From Bacteroidota bacterium (GTDB lineage: Bacteria > Bacteroidota > Bacteroidia > AKYH767-A > 2013-40CM-41-45): a DNA stretch of 64,000 nt. This document shows positions 10,005 to 18,002 of this stretch, one piece after another (positions within the stretch are counted from its first letter, which is position 1; the number at the start of each line of letters is the position of its first letter). Made by a program: the position numbers and the translations under genes. The notes under the pieces are model-generated. The model did no database searches, was not told where the DNA came from, and was given only the letters and a program-made list of their open reading frames with translations. Location of the stretch: contig JADJFC010000010.1 of NCBI GenBank assembly GCA_016708785.1, forward strand, positions 62,001 to 126,000. The letters run 5' to 3'.

Positions 10005-10919
10005 TTAAAATTTTATTCTATACTCAAAATTTATAACAAGACCTCTTGTCAATCCATCCGGTCGTGCATCTCTTACAACAAATGGCGCTCCAACATTTAA
10101 TTGCAAAGCATTTTTCTTATTTATTTCGTAATCAAAAAAAGCATTCCCATTCAATGTTAGTCCTTGCGAACCATCGATCATTCTTTCTACTCCTGATACA
10201 TCTGTATATTTATCGTCTTGTAAGTGATAAATGGGTAAAATACTTGGTGTGATTTTAAATTTATCTCCGAGCATAATAGGATAGGACACTCGAAATAAAA
10301 CATCTCCGCTACGCTTATATTTATTTGTCGACTGAAAATTCCTCAATTCTGAATCAGCCGGATATTTCTCAGATAAAAATTCGTTTTTGTTCTGCGTAAC
10401 AGGTTGTTGAATGGCTGCAACACATTGAAGTTTTTTTACTTCAAAACCTACCCCTATGATTATATCAAATGTTCCTAAACTCGATTGATAATCCATAGGC
10501 AACGAAAGATCACTTAAAGTTTTGTTGCCATCGGCTAAAGGGATTTTTGTTCCGATAGAAATTTTTGCCTTCTCAAAAATCTTGTAATTTACATTTAGAT
10601 AGATGTCTGACAATCCTATCTCTGAAATATCGTTTCCGCTTTGTGCCAATGAGGTTATCTTAGCATCAAAGGTAAACTTGTCATTTAGTTGTCTATTATA
10701 CTCAAGGTAATTCCCAAAAATTGAAATAGAATAGTCTGCACTACCATAGGTAAATCCAACTTTAAATTGATTCTTTATTACAGAAACACTGTCTGAAGAA
10801 TTTGGTTTAAAACTATTCAATGTGCAAAACCCTGCATCGCTACATCCTTGTCCATTGACAAACTTTCCCATTAAAACTATGGCGGCTAAAATCGCAAAAT
10901 TATAAATCAAAGTTTTCAT
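10005..10919 (-). CDS. Predicted outer-membrane beta-barrel protein
   Basis: The ATG at 10919 is used (304 residues); the frame also reaches a TTG at 10928. The first 23 or so residues form a signal peptide (ILAAIVLMGKFVNG) with cleavage before QGC. The mature protein is built of alternating hydrophobic/polar strands and ends in GLVINFEYRIKF, with the terminal Phe typical of Bam-inserted barrels. The sequence GCSDAGFCTLNSF near the mature N-terminus contains two Cys that could pair. Its start is 11 bp after the stop of the permease gene, so they are probably one operon, which suggests that the barrel supplies or drains the same solute. It is not assigned to a named porin family. Confidence 0.7.
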   Translation of the reverse strand: MKTLIYNFAILAAIVLMGKFVNGQGCSDAGFCTLNSFKPNSSDSVSVIKNQFKVGFTYGSADYSISIFGNYLEYNRQLNDKFTFDAKITSLAQSGNDISEIGLSDIYLNVNYKIFEKAKISIGTKIPLADGNKTLSDLSLPMDYQSSLGTFDIIIGVGFEVKKLQCVAAIQQPVTQNKNEFLSEKYPADSELRNFQSTNKYKRSGDVLFRVSYPIMLGDKFKITPSILPIYHLQDDKYTDVSGVERMIDGSQGLTLNGNAFFDYEINKKNALQLNVGAPFVVRDARPDGLTRGLVINFEYRIKF

Positions 10920-10930
10920 AATTGACAAAC

Positions 10931-12256
10931 TTATATTTGTTCAAGATCCTTATTCTCCAAATCACCCACACGTGATACATGATGATCTATATCTAAAAAT
11001 TGAATAAGCAACCACGCCGATGCAATCATTATCGCAAATGCAAAGATCGTAAACTCCCAGTTAAAATATGCCTTAATTGGACCTATCATAGCTACAAAAG
11101 CAATACGTCCAAGATTTCCAATAGTCATGTATAGAGTAAATTGACTCGCTGAAACTTTTTTCCAGCAACATTGCATAGCCATTGCAAAAATTCCAATCGA
11201 AGCAAAGACATTTATCACATTAAACATGATCATAAATCCGTGAATAAATGTTTTGCTTTCCCAATACATTTTTAAAAATGCAAGTGCAGCATTTATAAGT
11301 ATTAAAAGCAAAAAATAAACATTCATCATTCTCTTCTTGCCGAATTTGTCAATCAAAATACCGCCAATAAGCATCCCGCCAATGCCGCCAACCAATTTAG
11401 CAACTGCATAGAATTGTGAATAGGAAACATTTGTCCACCCAAGTTCCTTTACTGTAAAAATTGGCAGCAGTGTTCCCATAAAATTAAACGACCCTTGACA
11501 GATGAACAATATAATTGCAAGCAACACCGAATTACGTAACCGAAAAACGCTGTATAACGACTTAAAGATGGTTGACCAACTTGTTAATTGTAACTTCTTT
11601 GTTTCCGGTGAAGATGTTCCAGGACTCCATGGCAGAATCTTCTCACCCTTGCGCTCTCGTAAAAAAAGCGGCACTAACATAATCACACCTATCATTACTG
11701 CCAACATTAGAATAGCAGTTGTAAAATTATACGCGTTCAATAGCCAAGTCCCTAACGCCAACGAAGTAGAAACACCGATAATTTTTGAACCCCACATGAA
11801 ACCATTTGCACGAGCTTGCTGATTGACAGGAATAATATCAACAGCCATTCCATCAGTAGCTACATCCTGAAATGCGCCAAAGAAAGACACTACAAAACCG
11901 GCAATCATAAATTGAGTCAGATTGTTCAAAGGATCCGGTACATATGCCATAGCAACACAACTTGCTATTAAACCTAATTGACCAAAAAGCACCCAGGGTC
12001 TTTTTCGTCCCATTGGCAAATAAGTATAGCGATCCATCATTGGAGCTACTATAAATTTAAAACTCCACGGAATCCCGCAAACTATTGCAAAGCTTGCTAT
12101 TTCTCCCGGCGTATTTCCATTCATTGCCATCCATGCCGGTATTCCAAATGATAGCATACCTTCAGGAATTCCTTGTGCAAAATACAAGGCAATAAAATTA
12201 AAGTATCGGAAAAATGTATTGTCTGAAAGTGATGGAATACTAACTGTGGATTTCAT
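10931..12256 (-). CDS. MFS permease, AmpG/PAT-like
   Basis: A 441-residue polytopic protein with about 12 hydrophobic segments and no cleaved signal. The N-terminal ALYFAQGIPEGMLSFGIPAW and the TM4-5 loop FGAFQDVATDGMAVDIIPV, followed by ARANGFMWGSKIIG, match the AmpG/PAT branch of the major facilitator superfamily. AmpG carries anhydromuropeptides from periplasm to cytoplasm in Gram-negative bacteria. A basic loop MGRKRPW after TM2 resembles the MFS 'DRxGRR' motif. The substrate is inferred only at family level; other PAT members carry acetyl-CoA or sugars. It is upstream of, and nearly contiguous with, the beta-barrel gene at 10005-10919, which implies coupled inner- and outer-membrane transport. 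Confidence 0.83.
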   Translation of the reverse strand: MKSTVSIPSLSDNTFFRYFNFIALYFAQGIPEGMLSFGIPAWMAMNGNTPGEIASFAIVCGIPWSFKFIVAPMMDRYTYLPMGRKRPWVLFGQLGLIASCVAMAYVPDPLNNLTQFMIAGFVVSFFGAFQDVATDGMAVDIIPVNQQARANGFMWGSKIIGVSTSLALGTWLLNAYNFTTAILMLAVMIGVIMLVPLFLRERKGEKILPWSPGTSSPETKKLQLTSWSTIFKSLYSVFRLRNSVLLAIILFICQGSFNFMGTLLPIFTVKELGWTNVSYSQFYAVAKLVGGIGGMLIGGILIDKFGKKRMMNVYFLLLILINAALAFLKMYWESKTFIHGFMIMFNVINVFASIGIFAMAMQCCWKKVSASQFTLYMTIGNLGRIAFVAMIGPIKAYFNWEFTIFAFAIMIASAWLLIQFLDIDHHVSRVGDLENKDLEQI

Positions 12257-12344
12257 AATGGCGTGTGAATGTTCAAGAAAGCTATTTTATTTCTTTCCTG
12301 CAAGTAAATAATCAACGCCGGCACTATTCTTTTCCCAACTGAAT

Positions 12345-13352
12345 TCAGTCCTTAAAATCTTCAAACACCTTTCCATCATAGCGAATCACACCATTCGCCG
12401 TGCCATACCAAATGTTTCCAGTTCTATCTTCTATGATACCAAAAATCTGTTTTGATCTTGTAATCTCTGTTAATGACTTTCCATTATACTTCAACAAAAT
12501 CATTTCGCGTCCGGTTACTTCTCCTCCGCTAAACCATATGTTACCGATCTTGTCTTCTAAAATACAAACGGCAAATTCAGGACTTATTTTAGCAATAGAC
12601 TTTCCATCAAAACGAAATACTCCATTTTGACAACTGATCCAAATGTTTTCATTTCTATCTTCAATAATACTCCGGACATTTGTAAATGAAAAATCTGCTC
12701 CAATCTTAAATTTGGTGAATTCCTTTCCATCATAACAATCAACACCTCCGTTTGTACCCAACCAAAGTTTTCCGGATTTGTCTTCTGCTATAGCACTTAC
12801 AAAATTATTACTTAGTCCGTGTTGCGTCGTGTAATTGATAAATGTATTTCCGTTAAAACAACTTGCTCCGTTGTCTGTACCAAGCCAAATGTTTCCGGTT
12901 TTGTCTTCAGCAATACAAAATACTTTATTTCCACCAAGTTGATGTTCTGTTGTAAAATTTGAAAAATATTTCCCGTCATATTTATAAACACCTGCGCCTA
13001 TCGTTCCAAACCAAAGATTTCCTTTGCTATCTTCTAACATTGAAAAAACATGAAACTGTCTTAATCCGAATTTCAATGTGTAGTTTGTAAATTGTTTGCC
13101 ATCATATTGGATGATACCGTCCCAACTTGCGATCCAAATATTTCCGCTTCTGTCTTCAAGTACATTTCTTGTGATGCTATGAGGACCCTGATTTGAAATG
13201 GTATCAAGTTTTTTATCGAATGTAGGATCACCATCGACAGAATCAGATAATAATACAGGATTAGAATGTATCTCTGTTTCTCCTGAACTCTCTTTGGTTG
13301 ATTTAATATCGTTACATGACATCATGAATAAAAGAACAAAACTAAAGTACAC
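12345..13352 (-). CDS. Seven-bladed Reg_prop (two-component-regulator propeller) lipoprotein
   Basis: The protein is 335 residues with a GTG start directly after an in-frame stop. GGAG lies 7 bases upstream, which supports this start. The N-terminus is short and lacks basic residues but ends in lipobox FMMSC. The body is seven repeats of 'AI.EDK.GNIWLGT..G...YDGK.F.NYT', the Reg_prop unit found in the periplasmic sensor part of hybrid two-component systems. Here the propeller stands alone, with no transmembrane segment, kinase or HTH. It may bind a ligand as a membrane-anchored periplasmic protein; the partner is unknown. It lies 88 bp upstream of the permease operon in the same direction. 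Confidence 0.83.
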   Translation of the reverse strand: MYFSFVLLFMMSCNDIKSTKESSGETEIHSNPVLLSDSVDGDPTFDKKLDTISNQGPHSITRNVLEDRSGNIWIASWDGIIQYDGKQFTNYTLKFGLRQFHVFSMLEDSKGNLWFGTIGAGVYKYDGKYFSNFTTEHQLGGNKVFCIAEDKTGNIWLGTDNGASCFNGNTFINYTTQHGLSNNFVSAIAEDKSGKLWLGTNGGVDCYDGKEFTKFKIGADFSFTNVRSIIEDRNENIWISCQNGVFRFDGKSIAKISPEFAVCILEDKIGNIWFSGGEVTGREMILLKYNGKSLTEITRSKQIFGIIEDRTGNIWYGTANGVIRYDGKVFEDFKD

Positions 13353-13486
13353 TTATTTACTCCATTAATTTGGTCCATATAATCCATACTTTAAATTTCC
13401 TGCAAAATACAATAAAGCAAATATCAATTAATACAAATTTTGCTAATCAATAGTCCTTAAGTTGTTATTGGCTTGTTAAGAAGATT

Positions 13487-13553
13487 ATTTTGTATGATAA
13501 ACCAGTCACTAACAGTATATTTATCAGATAATGTATGAATTATCATACAAAAT
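13487..13553. repeat. 14-bp perfect inverted repeat with 39-bp spacer
   Basis: ATTTTGTATGATAA at 13487-13500 is exactly repeated in inverted form at 13540-13553. It lies in the 331-bp gap between the divergently transcribed Reg_prop and serine hydrolase genes, about 130 bp before the hydrolase ATG. It could be a pair of operator half-sites or a cruciform/terminator. The rest of this gap (13353-13683) has no gene and one CCCGATAGCTATCGGG palindrome. Confidence 0.55.
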
Positions 13554-13594
13554 CGACCAAAATATACACAGTAAAATTACCGGGTACATTGTGT

Positions 13595-13610
13595 CCCGAT
13601 AGCTATCGGG
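13595..13610. repeat. CCCGATAGCTATCGGG palindrome (dispersed family)
   Basis: A perfect 16-bp palindrome embedded in GTGT...ATTGCGATCTTGT. The same core, with the same GTGT-left and AT-right neighbours, occurs at 17963-17978 (one mismatch) and 39879-39894 (two mismatches). It also occurs inside a coding region at 60053-60068. Confidence 0.75.
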
Positions 13611-13683
13611 ATTGCGATCTTGTATTAAGCCTTAAGTGCATTTATAAATTAAAATATTATATTGAACCACCAATCTCATCATA

Positions 13684-15479
13684 ATGAAAACCCTAACTTC
13701 AATCATCACAATTCTACTTTACAGCTCATCCGTTTTCTCGCAAACAACTTACTCTCCACAAACCCTTGAAAAATAAATGAAGTTGAAACTAATATTACCG
13801 GGAATATACTGGTGAATGATGAAAGGCCAAGCACAATTTTAGAACGAATGGCTAAATACAAAGTCAAAGGACTAAGTATTGCAGTCATTGAGAATAACAA
13901 AATCGCTTGGGCAAAAGGTTATGGTTGGGCAGATGAAGGTGAGAAAAAACCAATGACAACAGAAACATTGTTTGAACCTGGGTCGATAAGTAAATCATTG
14001 AATGCTGTTGGCATACTAAAATTAGCCCAAGACAAAAAAGTTGATCTGTATACTGACATCAATACTTATTTAACTTCATGGAAATTTCCATATGATTCGA
14101 TTTCCAAAGGCAAAAAAATAACACTTGCACAAATACTAAGTCACAATGCAGGCTTAACTGTACATGGTTTTCCGGGACACGATATCAAAGGGCCGATACC
14201 AACTGTCTACGAAGTCTTAGATGGAATTAAACCGACTTTTACTCCTGCGGTAAGAAGTGAATTCGAACCGGATCTGAAATTTCAGTATTCAGGAGGAGGG
14301 ACAACAATTTCTCAAGTGATACTTACTGATATCACTAAGCAATCGTACGATGTATGGATGTATGAAAATGTTTTGAAGCCGATTGGAATGGTTAATAGTA
14401 CGTATGCACAACCACCTTCAAAGGACAAACAAAAAATTTGTTCTTCTGCTTATAATCGTGATGGCACACCGATTCCCAATAAATTTCATGTCTATCCTGA
14501 ACAAGCTGCTGCAGGTTTATGGATGACGCCGAGCGATCTTTGCAATTACATTATTGATATGCAATTGGCATACAAAGGAATTCCTTCCAAAGTCTTGAAT
14601 CCTGAAATGGTGAAACTCCACCTTACGCCTTATAATAATGGCCCGACAGCCATGGGTACTTTTATTGAAGATCATGATGGAGCGAAGTACTTTCAACATG
14701 GAGCAGGAAATGATGGTTTCTGTGGACAATTTTATTCGAGCCTGGAAGATGGTTACGGAGTTGTCATATTCATGAATACTGATGATGGCAAACTTCTTTT
14801 CGAAGTCATAAATAGCGTCGCCAAAGCCTACAATTGGAAGAATTTTTATCATGAACCACAACGTAAAAAAGCAGTACATGTTCCTGACAGCATAATAAAA
14901 ACATATGAAGGAATTTATTTGTATGATGATGCATGGGCAGCTATAGGGAAAAAAGATAATGAGTATCACTTCTATGCAAATCAAATGCCTGTGAAAATGT
15001 ACTTCACATCACCCACATGTTTTTTCAATGAAGAATTTCAAGCGACAAAAGAATTTGTGAAAGATAATGATGGAATTATAACCGGTTATACACGAACTGT
15101 GAATGACAAAAAGTATCCGCCTGCAATAAAAGTTACTATTACAGACACACTCAAGTTAACAAAACAAATGGTCGATGAGATTGGATGGTATTTATTCGAA
15201 AATAAAAATTATACCGAAGCAATTTCTTATTTCAAAAGAGGGATTCAATTATATCCGGAAGACTTCAACATGAAAATAAATCTTGCACACTTGTATTTAT
15301 TTAACAATGATTATAAAAGTGCCATTGCTATTTATAAAGCAAATCAAAACGCAACAATAAGTCCTGGAAAAACCTGGGAGGATGTGTTAAAAAGCGATTA
15401 CACTTACTTCAGAGATCACAATTACGATGTAAAGATCTTTGATTCGGTCTTTGCAGAACTAAAACTTAAAAAGCCGTAA
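13684..15479 (+). CDS. Serine hydrolase (class C beta-lactamase/PBP fold) with TPR tail, frameshifted after the signal peptide
   Basis: A signal peptide (MKTLTSIITILLYSSSVFSQ) begins at 13684 but hits a stop after 30 codons. One extra A in the A run at 13769-13773 would restore the frame through EKINEVETNITGNIL into the long frame at 13812-15479. The catalytic domain has SISK in FEPGSISKSLN (SxxK: Ser nucleophile, Lys base), YSGGGTTIS in the YxN position and HGAGNDGFCG in the KTG/HxG position. This is the arrangement of esterases and DD-peptidases of the beta-lactamase superfamily. The last 90 or so residues form a TPR-like helical repeat (YFKRGIQLYPEDFNMKINLA). It is likely periplasmic. The indel is either an assembly error or a real null mutation; the downstream frame is otherwise intact. 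Without the fix, the only start is GTG at 13812 with no export signal. Confidence 0.85.
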
Positions 15480-15511
15480 TGTCGTCTAATTGGATTTATA
15501 GACAATCCTTC

Positions 15512-15555
15512 TCTCGCAGCTGGGCGGAATTTTAAAATTCCGCCCAGCTGCGAGA
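15512..15555. terminator. Perfect 44-bp palindrome between convergent genes
   Basis: Bases 15512-15533 are the exact reverse complement of 15534-15555, with no loop in the DNA. The GC-rich parts (GCAGCTGGGCGGAATT) would give a very stable RNA hairpin from either strand. It lies between the 3' end of the serine hydrolase gene (15479, plus) and the 3' end of the kelch gene (15563, minus), as expected of a bidirectional terminator. Confidence 0.85.
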
Positions 15556-15562
15556 TTATTAC

Positions 15563-16486
15563 CTACTTCAAATCCGCCACCTGCAAACTCGAAAGACAAC
15601 TTTTTGCAGTGCTATCAGTATTCCCACCTACTATGTAAAGCATATCGTTAATAATGTGTGCGCCTGCATGTCGCCTTGGTATCATCTTTTTAGATTTAAC
15701 AACAGAAAATTGATTCGAAGGAATATCATAACAACCAATATAAGTCTGGTTCGTGTAATCAAACAATGTATAGATCTTCGATCCATGAGCCGTCACTGAA
15801 TTCGCAGAAATTCCAACCGGAAGATCTGCCAGTTGAGTCCAGGTATTGGTTTCTGTATCATACATATCAATTCTCGTAGAAACTTTACCCGAATAACCAC
15901 CAATTACATAAAGCTTCCCTTCGACCATGACGCCTTTGGCCTCCTTGGCTTCCGGCATACTTGCTAGTTTGATCCATCGATTTGAAGCTACATCAAAACA
16001 ATATAGTCTAGCTGAATAGGTAGGTTCCGAGCCATCGATTTTACCACCGAAGGAATAGATAATATCATTCCACATTGCCACTCCTGCAGCATGCGCAGGC
16101 TGCGGGTTGTCTGTTGCAAATGTCACTTCACCTGTTTTCAAATCAACGACTTCCATTTTCTTGTTTAGCTTTTGGTCGAATAGATCTCCATTAAAGACAT
16201 AGAGTTTGTCTGCTACAATAGCAGACGAAGCAAATAATTTCGGTGATAGTTTTGTCGTAAGGACAGACCACGTACTTGTTGCAACATCATACTTCTCTAC
16301 ATGACCGGAATATTTGTCAATGGCAAAACCATTTGAAACATAAAAGCATGTGCCATCAGAGACACTGGTAATGGCTCCACGCGCTGTAGGCATTGCTGCC
16401 AGATCTCCAAACTCAAGTGCGTTTTGTGAAAAAGCATTCGCAAAACAGAAATAAACAAATAAAAGAGATATTGATAGTTTTTTCAT
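15563..16486 (-). CDS. Secreted six-kelch-repeat propeller protein
   Basis: A 307-residue protein. MKKLSISLLFVYFCFANAFS is a signal peptide with cleavage before QNA. The remainder is six kelch motifs of about 46 residues (for example VEGKLYVIGGYSGKVSTR and NDMLYIVGGNTDSTAK, with the paired Gly and the W after 'D..TNTW'), enough for a complete six-bladed beta-propeller. No T9SS tail is present, unlike the kelch-type protein at 27511-29115, so it is probably periplasmic. Kelch propellers usually bind protein or carbohydrate; here the ligand is unknown. No neighbouring gene suggests a pathway. Confidence 0.87.
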   Translation of the reverse strand: MKKLSISLLFVYFCFANAFSQNALEFGDLAAMPTARGAITSVSDGTCFYVSNGFAIDKYSGHVEKYDVATSTWSVLTTKLSPKLFASSAIVADKLYVFNGDLFDQKLNKKMEVVDLKTGEVTFATDNPQPAHAAGVAMWNDIIYSFGGKIDGSEPTYSARLYCFDVASNRWIKLASMPEAKEAKGVMVEGKLYVIGGYSGKVSTRIDMYDTETNTWTQLADLPVGISANSVTAHGSKIYTLFDYTNQTYIGCYDIPSNQFSVVKSKKMIPRRHAGAHIINDMLYIVGGNTDSTAKSCLSSLQVADLK

Positions 16487-16623
16487 ATTAGCTTTTATAC
16501 ATCAAATACTTTGAAAAGGTTTAAGTTCAATTAAGAAATAGCGGGGATTGGGGGAAATGGGATTAATCGATATTATGAAAGACGATTAGTGACAAAGGCG
16601 GATTCAAAATACGCAGCTCGGTA

Positions 16624-16646
16624 GCGAAGGATAATAAATCCTTCGC
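16624..16646 (-). terminator. Short hairpin 3' of an unknown gene pair
   Basis: GCGAAGGAT and its complement ATCCTTCGC flank a 5-base loop, 29 bases past the stop of the gene ending at 16675. There is no clear U-run after the stem on the minus strand, so terminator function is uncertain. Confidence 0.4.
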
Positions 16647-16674
16647 AGCAAGGTAATAGTAGACTTCACACAAA

Positions 16675-16968
16675 TTAATTATTAAGAAACTTTTCAATGT
16701 CACCAATATATTCAACTTCCAATTCAGACTGTCTTTTCCCAAATTTATAAATCACAACTGTCACAATCACCTGGTCCTTTTTTACTGTTTGAACATCAAG
16801 TTCGATGCGCAAATTCCGCCAAAATAAAAGCGAATATTTTTTCGCTCTTAAAAAATAAAACTTCTCTTTACTATCTTCTACTTTAAAGCCTTTAGAAGTA
16901 CAAAACAAAATCAGATTTTGATATACTTCAATTACATTTTTATATATTAAGCATGCATTTTTTTCCAT
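16675..16968 (-). CDS. Unknown small protein (97 aa)
   Basis: I do not recognise this protein. It has no signal peptide or transmembrane segment and a high Lys/Glu/Phe content. A predicted helix (YKNVIEVYQNLILFCTSKGF) is followed by alternating strands (LRIELDVQTVKKDQVIVTVV). The size and strand pattern resemble small single-domain alpha/beta proteins that correct or bind partners, but no motif supports a function. It starts 15 bp after the stop of the gene at 16984-17784, so the two are probably co-transcribed and may act together. Confidence 0.6.
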   Translation of the reverse strand: MEKNACLIYKNVIEVYQNLILFCTSKGFKVEDSKEKFYFLRAKKYSLLFWRNLRIELDVQTVKKDQVIVTVVIYKFGKRQSELEVEYIGDIEKFLNN

Positions 16969-16983
16969 TCGCGGTTTAGCCTC

Positions 16984-17784
16984 TTATAGATCTCCTTTTT
17001 CTCCTTCAATCCACCTCTCCAGCATTACTCTCTCTGATGGTGATTGGTGTGTGCCTCCTGCTAAAATATCAAGAAACTTATCCCACAGATTTTTCTCTTC
17101 TTTAAATTCCTTTTTAAAATTTAACAAGGCTTTGTAATAATCATTTTGATATTCTACTGCTTCTTCATATGTAAAGTTTGCAGGAACCTGGTCAACTATC
17201 AATTTGGTAATAACATTTAATTCATCCGTCGAGTATCGCTCAATCATTTGCAGCAACACTCTGCATGACTCAACATTTGAAACAATGGACTCTAATAGAA
17301 TCGTCCCCGGTTTAACAAATTCGTTTTCCCACTGTGGATGAATTGCTTCAGGCAATAACTCTCTTCCTGTATTTACCGCCTCCTTTGAATTAACCCTTAA
17401 AGCAGACACTTGTTCAGCCAGACTCGTCCATAATTCACTATAGCCTTCTGTCTCTTTCTGTATTATTTTTAATTTACCGGAAACAAGAATATTATTAATT
17501 ATTGCAATCACTCTGCTACCTTCATGTAATATCGGTTTCCACTGATTTGTTACTTCAGGGGTTGTATTGGCATCAATGATCGCAGTACCACTTCCATTTA
17601 ATTCATCTAACCTTGATTCAATATCTAATAACTCCAGAAAATCTTTTTCCAGAGTAGCATTAAAATTCTTAATCGATAATAATGCCTTTAGTCCGGGATT
17701 TTGATTCTTATTAATTCCTCCTCTTGAAACACCAATTACATCATCATTTGTTTTTCTGACAACTTGCCCTTCTATTGTTTCCAT
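16984..17784 (-). CDS. Unknown cytosolic helical protein (266 aa)
   Basis: I do not recognise this protein. It has no signal peptide or hydrophobic membrane span. The sequence is mostly amphipathic helix (ATLEKDFLELLDIESRLDEL, YQNDYYKALLNFKKEFKEEK) with a polar N-terminus (VIGVSRGGINKNQNPGLKAL). It is the first gene of a tight two-gene unit with the 97-aa protein. Upstream is a 218-bp gap holding one copy of the CCCGATAGCTATCGGG repeat. This is one of the few non-secreted proteins in the window and has no phage, toxin or defence signature that I can identify. Confidence 0.6.
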   Translation of the reverse strand: METIEGQVVRKTNDDVIGVSRGGINKNQNPGLKALLSIKNFNATLEKDFLELLDIESRLDELNGSGTAIIDANTTPEVTNQWKPILHEGSRVIAIINNILVSGKLKIIQKETEGYSELWTSLAEQVSALRVNSKEAVNTGRELLPEAIHPQWENEFVKPGTILLESIVSNVESCRVLLQMIERYSTDELNVITKLIVDQVPANFTYEEAVEYQNDYYKALLNFKKEFKEEKNLWDKFLDILAGGTHQSPSERVMLERWIEGEKGDL

Positions 17785-17962
17785 TCTATTAAATTTAATA
17801 TCGTTTTACTATTCTAACAAAGGTTCAATATTATGAAGTAATAAGTGTTACAAAATATTTAGGGTAACTTACAGAATTCACACATTGTATCTGGATTAAT
17901 CAGATTTATGGGAATTTTAGCGCTGATTTTTTAAGACAGAAACTTCCATGTTCTCTTTGTGT

Positions 17963-17978
17963 CCGGATAGCTATCGGG
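17963..17978. repeat. CCGGATAGCTATCGGG, one-mismatch copy of the dispersed palindrome
   Basis: It sits in the context TTTGTGTCCGGATAGCTATCGGGATTATGTTCT, the same left GTGT and right AT neighbours as the copy at 13595. It lies about 25 bp beyond the 3' end of the histidine kinase gene. Confidence 0.65.
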
Positions 17979-18002
17979 ATTATGTTCTATATGTTTTATT
18001 TT

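Noticed and set aside
14517..14984. Minus-strand 155-codon open frame inside the serine hydrolase gene
   Set aside because: The plus strand carries the catalytic HxG region and TPR start here. The antisense frame has Ile/Cys-rich composition and no start context.
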